64,000 nt of DNA from Bacillus sp. ISL-45 (GTDB lineage: Bacteria > Bacillota > Bacilli > Bacillales > Cytobacillaceae): the NCBI RefSeq assembly GCF_018613195.1, contig NZ_JAGGQQ010000005.1, positions 91,593-155,592 of the forward strand, read 5' to 3'. The notes below the pieces were generated by a model. The model made no database searches, was not told where the DNA came from, and worked only from the letters and a program-made list of their open reading frames with translations. How positions within the stretch are numbered: position 1 is the first letter of the stretch; each line of letters begins with the position of its first letter. The position numbers and the translations under genes are program-made. This document shows positions 40,674-49,027 of the stretch, one piece after another.

Positions 40674-41591
40674 CTAATATGTAACTTCCATACCATTGTC
40701 AGGGTCAATTGACCACTCATTATTTAGAACTGCCTGCGGGCAACTATCGATATCTCCTCCATCGAAGGGAGTGTATTCAACTAGTTTTTGGTTTTCTATT
40801 CTATAAGGGGTTCCTAGTACACAGACACTGGAATTTCCGTTTGTGTCTGGAGATAAAGGCTCGTTGAAGATTGCATCACCATGAACGATAATGGTATCTC
40901 CGCCTTTTAGTATAACGTGAGAATTAAAAAAGGTATCTCCTTTAATGAATAGCCCTGTATTACCTCTTAAGGTTACGGTTTTATTGAAAAAGGTATTACC
41001 GCTATATGTCTCCTCCTGTTTTCCACCTTTTAATTCAAAGTCTTCCAACTCAATATTAACGTAGGTGGTCTTTTCTGGGACCGATTCTCCGGCTCGTGAT
41101 CCAGTACTCTTTTTTATAGTAAGTTTGCCTTTTAAAACCATTTCCTCTTTAACTGTTTTTCCCTTGCTATCGAAAGTGATTAAAATATAACTAGCTTGCC
41201 TGTTAATAACCGGATTCGAGATTTGATAGGAGTTGTCTTCATTAACATCCAGTGGCAAGTAGGCATTCTTATTAACTTCCCTCGCCAATGCCGCATTGAA
41301 CTCCTGGTCATAATCCGGGACAGGATAATTTGGGTTCTCACTCAATAGATCAAGAGCATTTTGCACAGCTTGTCCCGCTTCGGCATTTGCATTTTCTACG
41401 ATTCTTGTCAATAGCGCTTCATAATGGGCCACTCCCATTTCTGCAAGATCTGTGGCTCTATTGATTTCATCTGTCTTGTTGAACTGCTTTCGGGCAGAAA
41501 GCGCCATTCCACTCAAGGATAGGGCGAAGGTGAAGGTGATGGTGATAATCAGCAAAACCAGGACAAGCGCATAGCCTTTTTCGTTTTTCAT
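40674..41591 (-). CDS. Minor pilin-like (PilX-like) protein with bactofilin-like repeats
   Basis: A 305-residue protein with a hydrophobic N-terminal helix after KNEKG (YALVLVLLIITITFTFALSL). This resembles PilX-type minor pilins that lack the usual glutamate at position 5. About residues 195-250 contain short strand repeats around GNTFFNKTVTLRGN, GDTFFNSHVILKGG and GDAIFNEPL, a bactofilin or beta-solenoid pattern. ATG 41591 follows GGGAGGG by six bases and is preferred to GTG 41594. It is the last of three minus-strand minor pilin genes, divergent from the main pilus operon. Confidence 0.75.
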   Translation of the reverse strand: MKNEKGYALVLVLLIITITFTFALSLSGMALSARKQFNKTDEINRATDLAEMGVAHYEALLTRIVENANAEAGQAVQNALDLLSENPNYPVPDYDQEFNAALAREVNKNAYLPLDVNEDNSYQISNPVINRQASYILITFDSKGKTVKEEMVLKGKLTIKKSTGSRAGESVPEKTTYVNIELEDFELKGGKQEETYSGNTFFNKTVTLRGNTGLFIKGDTFFNSHVILKGGDTIIVHGDAIFNEPLSPDTNGNSSVCVLGTPYRIENQKLVEYTPFDGGDIDSCPQAVLNNEWSIDPDNGMEVTY

Positions 41592-41603
41592 CACATTCCC
41601 TCC

Positions 41604-42035
41604 CTAATATCTTTTAATCATTGTTTCTATTTCATAGGTTTGTCCGGTGTTGTCTTTGAGAATTAACTGGATCGATAAAGGACTGTTTGAATAGATTACT
41701 TTTTCACCTGTAAAAGGCTCAGGGTCTGGAGAACCTGCCATGATTTCTAGGGAATATCTGTCATCGCCCAAAATTTGCTCACTGGCATTTACCCGGATTT
41801 TCGCAGTTTGTTCCGCTGCATTGTAGTCGATCATATACTCATCGTACTTCAAATGATATTGCTTGATAGTGGAAATAATCAGGTTTGCTGACTGGTCCAT
41901 ATTATTTTTTTCCGAGATCAGATTATAGTTTTTATTGAATCCGAAGAACACTCCGTAAATAAGAGCAGAAGCGATAAAAAGGATCGAAATCGCAGCAAGC
42001 AGTTCATATAATGTAAATCCGCGTTCGTCTTTCAA
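41604..42035 (-). CDS. Minor pilin (PilW-like, type III signal)
   Basis: A 143-residue prepilin-like protein. The type III signal is KDERG|FTLYELLAAISILFI, with cleavage expected after Gly and a glutamate at position 5 of the mature protein. The rest is a globular domain rich in beta strands, without cysteines. The start is TTG at 2033-2035 of this 42 kb region (42033-42035), with AAGGTGAT upstream. It lies 9 bp from the next gene and 4 bp from the preceding one. Presumably part of the pilus tip or priming complex. Confidence 0.8.
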   Translation of the reverse strand: MKDERGFTLYELLAAISILFIASALIYGVFFGFNKNYNLISEKNNMDQSANLIISTIKQYHLKYDEYMIDYNAAEQTAKIRVNASEQILGDDRYSLEIMAGSPDPEPFTGEKVIYSNSPLSIQLILKDNTGQTYEIETMIKRY

Positions 42036-42039
42036 GATA

Positions 42040-42456
42040 TCACCTTCTTATATAAGTAAAAGTCCTTGATGTACTATCTGGGTTGTTTCGATCTTGAACA
42101 GACACTTCCACGCGAATTAACCCTTCTTCACCATTACTGAAACTGACGGAAATCTTATGTGTACTATTGAATGAACGATCCAATAGTCCCGCCAAGCTAT
42201 CCTCACTGAGGGTGCATGGAAGACTTGGACATTCAGTGCTGGTGCTCAGTGTATCCTTGGTCAGCTTCACTTCTATTAAATTCACTATTTGCTGGACTGT
42301 CTGGGTTGTACTGATCTTGTCCTCATTTTTTTTTACGAACATTGCTGATTGTGTAAAGAAGCCAGCAAAAGATGTAAGAACAATCACAAGGAGTACAATT
42401 GACAACAAAACTTCCAGCAAGGTGATTCCGCTTTGGTCGTACAACTTTTTGCCCAA
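42040..42456 (-). CDS. Minor pilin (PilV-like, type III signal)
   Basis: A 138-residue prepilin-like protein. After KKLYDQSG the mature part begins ITLLEVLLSIVLLVIVLTS, with the expected glutamate at position 5. Two cysteines (TECPSLPC) may form a disulfide. TTG 42456 is selected because GGAGGAG at 42464-42470 (reverse strand) precedes it at normal distance. The in-frame ATG at 42501 adds 15 residues without a ribosome-binding site. First gene of the minus-strand trio. Confidence 0.8.
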   Translation of the reverse strand: MGKKLYDQSGITLLEVLLSIVLLVIVLTSFAGFFTQSAMFVKKNEDKISTTQTVQQIVNLIEVKLTKDTLSTSTECPSLPCTLSEDSLAGLLDRSFNSTHKISVSFSNGEEGLIRVEVSVQDRNNPDSTSRTFTYIRR

Positions 42457-42600
42457 GTCATTGCTCCTCCGTCTATTAAATCTATTGGTTTTATTATACA
42501 ATATAAGAGTGTGAAATTTGTCATAATATAAGATGATAGACTGATATATTGCGGAATTTTGTAAAAAAGCAACAAATACAACATAGCGTGGAGTGAGACA

Positions 42601-43131
42601 ATGGTAATCCTGATTCTTTTAATCCTGTCCTCAGTTTTGAGTGTTATTCTCATTCACTTCATTCCATTTGGCTTAGAAATCAGACAGAAAAAGTTAATTT
42701 CTGTCGCCGCGCCTGTTATTGGCTCTCTTGGAATCGCTTTTAGTTTCATTGCCACTCCATGGCAATCTATGCTGGTCATCATATTGTTGGCTGCCTCAGC
42801 TGGTTATGGAATGATTACAAGGGTAACTGAAACTGGAATTGAAGAAGGCAGACCAAGGGTGGCGGAAACGGGTGATCTATCAAAATTAGATGTTGATAAT
42901 CATCTGCAAAAAACGGTTAACCAGGGCGAAAACATTGACTTGAATGAAATACCCGTCTCAAATACTCTCAACTCAAAACAGGAAGAAATACATCTAGCTG
43001 AGGATATCTCATTTTTGGAAGTCAGAAACAATCAAACATTTGAATTGAGTGACTTAGAGGTAATTCCTGTCCTGAATTTCGAAGATTCAAAAGACGAAGA
43101 AATAATTGCCTACGATAGCAAGACTTCTTAA
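42601..43131 (+). CDS. Membrane protein of unknown function in pilus cluster
   Basis: A 176-residue protein with three hydrophobic segments (about 1-21, 32-51, 55-73). A hydrophilic acidic tail of about 100 residues with no recognisable domain follows. The tail repeats short motifs around glutamate, leucine and asparagine. Start ATG 42601 follows GGAGTGAG. It is the first plus-strand gene of the pilus cluster and divergent from the minor pilins. The 144-bp gap between the two directions must hold both promoters, but none is clear. Function unknown, perhaps assembly. Confidence 0.6.
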   Translation: MVILILLILSSVLSVILIHFIPFGLEIRQKKLISVAAPVIGSLGIAFSFIATPWQSMLVIILLAASAGYGMITRVTETGIEEGRPRVAETGDLSKLDVDNHLQKTVNQGENIDLNEIPVSNTLNSKQEEIHLAEDISFLEVRNNQTFELSDLEVIPVLNFEDSKDEEIIAYDSKTS

Positions 43132-43161
43132 ATACAATCTTTTTACCAGAGGGGAATATAT

Positions 43162-44478
43162 GTGAATTTACGCCAAATAGTAAAAGTCTCTTTGATCATC
43201 ATTGTTTTTTCACTATTTACCTACAGTTTCACTTATTTTGGTGCTTCAGCTATAAGCTCCCCAAAAAATGTGGAACCGTTATACTCTGAACATACTTTCA
43301 TCGGGTCGATCGATGTATCGAACAAAACAAAAGATGAAGCGAAGGTTTTATTGGAAGCAAACTGGTCTGAATGGGCTCCTAATGCAAAAGTGGCACTGCT
43401 GTATAAAGAGCATTCTTATCCGCTTATGGCAGAAGATTTAACCCTTTTAGCAGATCAGTCAATTAGCTCTGCTAGTGATGGGCAGCAGAATGACATTCTC
43501 ATTCAGCTGGAACCTTTAAATGGAGGATTACCTGACCAAATCCATAAACAATTGAATCATAAAATGCTGGAAAACGATTTAACAAATGCTATTCAAAGTT
43601 TCAATGAGAATATTGTTATTGAGTTGGCGAGGTATCTCCCTCCCGAAGAACCAATCGAAGTTTCGGCGGTTTCTTACCAATTGAAGGATGAATATGAAGA
43701 AGTTTTAATTTTTATTGACTCCTTTCCATCTATTGAGCTGGGAGCCGAGTCACAGTTCTCGCTGGCCTCTTTCGTAAGGGACAGTGGAATGCCAGAGCTG
43801 ACGGACCAAACATACAGCCAGATTGCGACTGCCATTTATCAGGCTGTCTTGCCAACGAACTTTCTCATATCGGAAAGGCATATAAGCAGGCAGCTTCCAG
43901 ATAGTAGTGAACCGGGTTTTGAAGCAAAAGTCCAATTTGAGAGAAAAATGGATTTTATTATTTATAACCCCAACGCCTCGACTTATACAATTGAATTCGA
44001 CTGGAAAAGTCCTAATCTGGAAGTGTCGGTTAAGGGAGCACCATTCTTATACAATTACAGTATTCACACTTTGGACAAGCAGGAATTTCAACCGAGGATG
44101 ATCAAGCAATTTTCGCCTCTTTTAAGTGCCGGCCAAAAGTCTGTAAAAGTGGAGGGAAGTCCTGGTCTGTTCGTGAAGGTCGTTCGTGAAACCCATTCTG
44201 AAAAGGGTGAACTGATGAAAACAGAGGTACTGTCTGAAGATTTTTATCCTCCAGTCCACCGAATAGAAGTCCATCCATTAGGAATAGCTGCCAACGAAAC
44301 TGGATCTGGAACTGCTGATGGGGAGGATTCAATCGTTTTACCTGGTGATGGTACTACTGACGTGCAGCCAGACCAATCCGCAGGAGAAACGCAACCTGTT
44401 GAAGATGAAAGGGACGATGAAGAAGCTGATACCGAAAACGATGGGCTATTCGGAAATCCGAATGAAGAACCAAAGTAA
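43162..44478 (+). CDS. VanW/G5-like surface protein in pilus cluster
   Basis: A 438-residue protein with one N-terminal membrane segment (VSLIIIVFSLFTYSFTYF), so probably anchored with an extracellular body. The region around VLIFIDSFPSIELGAESQFSLASF resembles VanW-type domains. About residues 330-372 (VKVEGSPGLFVKVVRETH, then SEDFYPPVHRIEVHPLG) resemble a G5 domain, a fold linked to peptidoglycan or glycan binding. The C-terminal 60 residues are acidic and low-complexity. Start GTG 43162 with AGGGGAA upstream. It lies 23 bp before pilB. The domain calls are by eye. Confidence 0.6.
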   Translation: MNLRQIVKVSLIIIVFSLFTYSFTYFGASAISSPKNVEPLYSEHTFIGSIDVSNKTKDEAKVLLEANWSEWAPNAKVALLYKEHSYPLMAEDLTLLADQSISSASDGQQNDILIQLEPLNGGLPDQIHKQLNHKMLENDLTNAIQSFNENIVIELARYLPPEEPIEVSAVSYQLKDEYEEVLIFIDSFPSIELGAESQFSLASFVRDSGMPELTDQTYSQIATAIYQAVLPTNFLISERHISRQLPDSSEPGFEAKVQFERKMDFIIYNPNASTYTIEFDWKSPNLEVSVKGAPFLYNYSIHTLDKQEFQPRMIKQFSPLLSAGQKSVKVEGSPGLFVKVVRETHSEKGELMKTEVLSEDFYPPVHRIEVHPLGIAANETGSGTADGEDSIVLPGDGTTDVQPDQSAGETQPVEDERDDEEADTENDGLFGNPNEEPK

Positions 44479-44501
44479 GCCAAAACACAGGAGTGATCAA
44501 T

Positions 44502-46166
44502 GTGAGGCAAATGAGAAAACGGCTTGGCGACTTATTAGTCGAAACAGGGCTGGTTTCAGAAGCTCAGCTGCAAGCAACCCTTGCTGATAAAGCAGCAGGT
44601 CAAAAATTGGGAGATGCACTCCTGCAAAGAGGGCTGATAACAGAACAGCAGCTGATTGAAGTTCTCGAGTTCCAGCTGGGTATTCCACATATCAGTTTAT
44701 ACCGCTATCCATTTGATACAAAGCTTTTCACGTTGATCCCTAAAGAGATGGCAAAGCGTAATTTAGTGATTCCTCTGAAAAAAGAAGGGGAAAAGCTTTT
44801 CGTTGCGATGGCGGATCCAATGGATTTTTTTACGGTCGATGATCTCAGGCTGTCAACGGGCTTCCATATTGAAACCGCGATAGCAACCAAGGACGATATC
44901 ATCCGTGCAATTAATAAATACTACGATAACAACGATGGACTTGATGATTTGATTGGCATCAGCAGCCCGGCAATGGAAACTGATCAGGAAGAGAATCTGA
45001 CAGAAGCCGATTCCCCGGTCATCAGGCTGGTGAATCAACTGCTGTCAAATGCGTCTGCCAACAAGGCCAGTGATATCCATATAGACCCACAGGAAACGAA
45101 GGTTGTCATCCGCTATCGTATTGACGGAATTCTTAGAGTGGAACGTGTGCTGCCGAAGCATATGCAAAACGTGCTGATCGCAAGGATTAAGATTATGTCG
45201 AATCTCGATATCACCGAGAACAGGACTCCTCAGGATGGAAGAATCAAAGTCAATCTTGATTTTCATCCGATTGATCTTCGTGTTTCCACTTTGCCAACCG
45301 TTTTTGGCGAAAAGGTGGTCATGCGGATTCTTGATATGGGCAGCACATTGAATGACATTGAGAAGCTGGGGTTCAACACGCATAATCTCAACCGGTTTAC
45401 GAAGATGATCTCGAAACCGAATGGAATTGTCCTGATTACTGGTCCTACTGGTTCCGGGAAATCTTCTACCCTGTATGCCGCTTTGAACAAGCTGAATAGT
45501 GAAGAGGTCAACATCATTACGATAGAGGATCCGGTAGAATACCAGATTGAGGGCATTAATCAAATTCAGGTCAACCCGAATGTTGGCATGACCTTCGGGG
45601 CCGGTCTGAGGTCCATCCTCCGCCAGGATCCGAACATCATCATGGTAGGTGAAATACGGGATAAAGAGACAGTGGAAGTGGCAGTAAGGGCCTCTTTGAC
45701 CGGACATCTGGTACTGAGCACAATGCATACGAATGATGCGCTTAGTTCGGTTACGAGGATGCTGGATATGGGAGTAGAGCCTTTCCTTGTCGCATCTTCT
45801 TTAAGTGGAGTTGTCGCCCAGCGGCTTGTTCGGAGGGTGTGCCGCGATTGTGCAGAAGCTCAGGAGCCGACAAAGCGTGAAATAGACATTTTTTCTAAAA
45901 GAGGGATGTCGATTGAGACTGTGTGGAAGGGAAGGGGATGTTCTTCCTGTAATATGACCGGTTATCGAGGCCGGCTGGCAATCCATGAGGTGCTGTCAGT
46001 GGATGACGAACTTCGCAGAGCGATCATGAATGAAGAGCCTGTTACAGCTCTAAGGGAAATAGCAGTAAGGAATAAAACAATCTTCCTGATCGACGATGGA
46101 CTGCTGAAAATTAAACAGGGACTCACCACGACCGAAGAAGTTTTAAGGGTAGCCATAACAGAATAA
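44502..46166 (+). CDS. pilB: Type IV pilus extension ATPase PilB
   Basis: The 554-residue GspE-family hexameric ATPase powers pilus extension. The N-terminal MshEN-like domain (LGDLLVETGLVSEAQL, LGDALLQRGLITEQQL) resembles c-di-GMP-binding MshEN motifs. Walker A GPTGSGKSSTL is near residue 314, the Asp box and Walker B VGEIRDKETVEVAVRASLTGHL follow. Tetracysteine zinc motif VCRDC (about 446) and CSSC (about 480) marks an extension ATPase. GTG 44502 is favoured because AGGAG at 44489-44493 is well spaced. ATG 44511 is possible. Confidence 0.93.
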   Translation: MRQMRKRLGDLLVETGLVSEAQLQATLADKAAGQKLGDALLQRGLITEQQLIEVLEFQLGIPHISLYRYPFDTKLFTLIPKEMAKRNLVIPLKKEGEKLFVAMADPMDFFTVDDLRLSTGFHIETAIATKDDIIRAINKYYDNNDGLDDLIGISSPAMETDQEENLTEADSPVIRLVNQLLSNASANKASDIHIDPQETKVVIRYRIDGILRVERVLPKHMQNVLIARIKIMSNLDITENRTPQDGRIKVNLDFHPIDLRVSTLPTVFGEKVVMRILDMGSTLNDIEKLGFNTHNLNRFTKMISKPNGIVLITGPTGSGKSSTLYAALNKLNSEEVNIITIEDPVEYQIEGINQIQVNPNVGMTFGAGLRSILRQDPNIIMVGEIRDKETVEVAVRASLTGHLVLSTMHTNDALSSVTRMLDMGVEPFLVASSLSGVVAQRLVRRVCRDCAEAQEPTKREIDIFSKRGMSIETVWKGRGCSSCNMTGYRGRLAIHEVLSVDDELRRAIMNEEPVTALREIAVRNKTIFLIDDGLLKIKQGLTTTEEVLRVAITE

Positions 46167-46179
46167 GCGGGGAGTTAGC

Positions 46180-47220
46180 ATGAAGGAAAAAATTGAGCAT
46201 TTGCTGAGGTCTGGTTTCGAACTTAAGGCATCAGATATTCACATAACTGTCGGCATTCCTCCAGTAATGAGAATTAACGGGGATTTAAGAAGATATGGAA
46301 CGGATACGATTACTCCAGATGAAGTTGAAGAAATGGCCAAAGCCATCATCCCGGAAAATTCCTGGAATGTATTCAAATCAAAAGGTGAACTAGACTTTTC
46401 ATACGGGATACCTGGCATCTCCAGGTTCAGGGTGAATGCTTATCATCAAAGGGGCTGCGTTTCGCTGGCAGTAAGGATTGTTCCTACAAGAATTCCGACA
46501 TTGGAGGAGCTGGAACTGCCAGATATCCTTAAAAGAATTGCCGAAAAACCACAGGGGCTGGTGCTCGTGACAGGACCAACCGGAAGCGGCAAATCTACGA
46601 CGCTGGCATCACTGATCCAGTATATGAACATGACTATGCGGAAGCATATCGTCACATTAGAGGATCCGATTGAATATTTGCACAAGCATGGCAACAGCAT
46701 TATCGACCAGCGTGAAATTGGTCTGGATACCAATAATTTCGCCAACGGACTGCGCGCAGCACTCCGCCAGGATCCAGATGTCATCCTGGTAGGGGAAATG
46801 CGGGACCTGGATACAATACAGACTGCGATTACCGCTGCTGAAACCGGGCATCTTGTACTTGGCACTCTCCATACTTCAAGTGCCCCAGCCACGATCAATA
46901 GAATAATAGATGTTTTTCCGCCGGGACAGCAGGCGCAGATACGGATTCAGCTCGCTTCGGTCCTTGTTTCAGTCATTTCCCAGCGGTTATTTCCTACTGT
47001 CGATAAAAAGGGACGCAGGAGCGCAACGGAGATCCTGATCAATAATGCGGCCGTAGCGAATTTAATCAGGAACGAGAAAATCCATCAAATCATCAGTATC
47101 ATGCAGACCTCCAGAATTCATGGAATGCATACCCTTGAGATGGATATCAAGGAGCTTGTCCAGAGAGGGATTGTCTCCAAGGAAATTGCTGAACCATACT
47201 TATTGGAGAAGATGATTTAA
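46180..47220 (+). CDS. pilT: Type IV pilus retraction ATPase PilT
   Basis: The 346-residue retraction ATPase has the PilT N-terminus (ASDIHITVGIPPVMRINGDL), Walker A GPTGSGKSTTLASL near residue 131, Walker B ILVGEMRDLDTIQ, and the HLVLGTLHTSSA histidine box. The C-terminal region NLIRNEKIHQIISIMQT is typical of PilT and absent from PilB. There is no zinc motif. It lies 13 bp after pilB. Its presence implies retractile pili, hence twitching or surface sensing rather than only competence. Confidence 0.94.
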   Translation: MKEKIEHLLRSGFELKASDIHITVGIPPVMRINGDLRRYGTDTITPDEVEEMAKAIIPENSWNVFKSKGELDFSYGIPGISRFRVNAYHQRGCVSLAVRIVPTRIPTLEELELPDILKRIAEKPQGLVLVTGPTGSGKSTTLASLIQYMNMTMRKHIVTLEDPIEYLHKHGNSIIDQREIGLDTNNFANGLRAALRQDPDVILVGEMRDLDTIQTAITAAETGHLVLGTLHTSSAPATINRIIDVFPPGQQAQIRIQLASVLVSVISQRLFPTVDKKGRRSATEILINNAAVANLIRNEKIHQIISIMQTSRIHGMHTLEMDIKELVQRGIVSKEIAEPYLLEKMI

Positions 47221-47221
47221 T

Positions 47222-48427
47222 ATGGCTCGCTTTAAATATTCCGGACGCGACCGGACAAAAAAACGCTCTGGCACGGTTACGGCTGGTTCCAAACGTGAAG
47301 CATTGGAGAAGCTTCGCGAGGACGGAATCAGGACTACCGAGATTATCGAAGTGCCTGAAACTTGGCTTACAAAAGATATCACGATCGGAAATCCTGTTAA
47401 GCTACAGCATCTGGTCATCTATTTACGCCAGTTTGCTACTTTGTTAAAAGCTGGAGTCTCGGTTGTGGATTCCACTAAGATTTTAGCGAAACAAACGGAC
47501 AGTAAAGCATTGAAGAAGGCACTGATGGACATCGAAGCAAATCTGCGGGAAGGGGTCCAGCTATCAGAAGCAACCTCCAAGCACAGTAAAATCTTTTCAT
47601 CCATGTATATTAATATGGTGAAGGCAGGAGAAGCTGGCGGTAATATGGATGAGACGCTGGAACGGCTCGCTGAACACTATGAAAAGCAACATAACACCCG
47701 GCAGAAGGTAATCGCCGCAGTCAGCTATCCAGCCGTCATTGCGATACTGGCGATACTGGTAGTCATCTTCTTGCTGGTTTCAATAGTCCCTACATTCGTT
47801 GGCATGTTCGAGGATTTTGGCGGTGAATTGCCGGCCATCACCAAATTTGTTCTTGCGGCAAGCGAATTTATGCAATCCTTTTGGTGGCTGATCATGTTAT
47901 TGCTTATAGGAGTTGTTGCGGGACTGTCGGCAATGAAGAAAAATAAGCAGACAAAATATTATCTTGATGTTGCCATTTTACGGATGCCGATTTTCGGAAA
48001 AATGATGCAAAAAGCAGTCCTGGCCAGAATGACAAGGACCCTTAGTTCACTATTTTCGAGTTCAGTCCCGATTCTGCAGGCGTTATCGATTGTCGAAAAT
48101 GTGGTGGAGAATGAAGTGGTCGGAAGAGTCGTCCGGGAGTCACGTGACGCTCTCGAAATCGGACAATCGATGACCGGCCCCATGAAAAAACACTGGGCAT
48201 TCCCACCATTAGTCACACAGATGATCGCAATCGGCGAAGAAACAGGGTCACTGGACGCCATGCTGGGAAAAGTAGCCGACTTCTACGAAAAAGAAGTAGA
48301 GACAAGTACGGACCAGTTAAAATCATTGATCGAACCAATCATGATTGTCATTCTTGCCGGACTCGTCGGAACAATCGTTACTTCCATCATGATTCCAATG
48401 TTCGACATATTCAATCACGTAAATTGA
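47222..48427 (+). CDS. pilC: Type IV pilus platform protein PilC
   Basis: The 401-residue inner membrane platform protein of the GspF/PilC family. Two homologous cytoplasmic GspF domains (about 65-190 and 270-395) are followed by membrane segments near 165-190, 215-235 and 370-395. FATLLKAGVSVVDSTKIL, MVKAGEAGGNMDETLERLAEHYEK and MIAIGEETGSLDAMLGKVADFYE are the family signatures. ATG 47222 lies one base after the pilT stop. The ribosome-binding site GGAGAAG lies inside pilT. Confidence 0.93.
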   Translation: MARFKYSGRDRTKKRSGTVTAGSKREALEKLREDGIRTTEIIEVPETWLTKDITIGNPVKLQHLVIYLRQFATLLKAGVSVVDSTKILAKQTDSKALKKALMDIEANLREGVQLSEATSKHSKIFSSMYINMVKAGEAGGNMDETLERLAEHYEKQHNTRQKVIAAVSYPAVIAILAILVVIFLLVSIVPTFVGMFEDFGGELPAITKFVLAASEFMQSFWWLIMLLLIGVVAGLSAMKKNKQTKYYLDVAILRMPIFGKMMQKAVLARMTRTLSSLFSSSVPILQALSIVENVVENEVVGRVVRESRDALEIGQSMTGPMKKHWAFPPLVTQMIAIGEETGSLDAMLGKVADFYEKEVETSTDQLKSLIEPIMIVILAGLVGTIVTSIMIPMFDIFNHVN

Positions 48428-48553
48428 TGTTAACCATAAAGAGACAATTATCTACACATTCTTTATAGGAAATTCATAATCTATCATTTATAATATGATT
48501 AGATATATATTCCAATAGTCATAGGTAAAATTAACTAAAAGGAGAAGATGAAT

Positions 48554-49012
48554 ATGTTGAAAGCAATCAAGAAAAAAATGAAAGATCAAAGAGGTTTGAC
48601 TCTGGTTGAACTTTTGGCTGTAGTTGTCATTTTGGGGATTATTAGTGCGATTGCCGTGCCGAGTATTGGAAATATTATTGAAAAATCAAAAGAAGACGCT
48701 CATAAAAGTACGGCAATACAGATGTTAAATGCTGCTAGACTAGCGGTTACAAATAATGAGCCAGAAATAACATTTAGTGACGTAACAGAGTCAACCGACA
48801 AAAAAGCTACAGTAAAACTTAGTACTTTGGAATCTAAGGGTTATATAGAAAATGTTGTGAATCCTAGCGATAAAACAGGTGGGTATGATAAAGAAACTAG
48901 TATTGTAGTAATTACAAAAAGTACAAATGGCAAGTTCACCTATTCTGTTACGCTAAAATCGGGCGTTGGTTCAAAAACTTATATAGATAACAAAACACAA
49001 GAGCAACTTTAA
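48554..49012 (+). CDS. Major type IV pilin
   Basis: A 152-residue prepilin. The type III signal is KKKMKDQRG|LTLVELLAVVVILGIISAI, cleaved after Gly, with glutamate at position 5 and a long N-terminal helix. The globular part has no cysteines and ends in a short polar tail. ATG 48554 is chosen over 48548, which lies too close to AAAAGGAG at 48537-48544. The gene looks more AT-rich than its neighbours. A TATAAT at 48489-48494 in the 126-bp upstream gap may mark a separate promoter for this abundant subunit. Confidence 0.9.
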   Translation: MLKAIKKKMKDQRGLTLVELLAVVVILGIISAIAVPSIGNIIEKSKEDAHKSTAIQMLNAARLAVTNNEPEITFSDVTESTDKKATVKLSTLESKGYIENVVNPSDKTGGYDKETSIVVITKSTNGKFTYSVTLKSGVGSKTYIDNKTQEQL

Positions 49013-49027
49013 AAGGAGGAAGGGAAT

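Noticed and set aside
45045-45728. 227-residue minus-strand frame
   Set aside because: It is the shadow of pilB, which has all family motifs on the plus strand. The minus frame has no domain and no ribosome-binding site.
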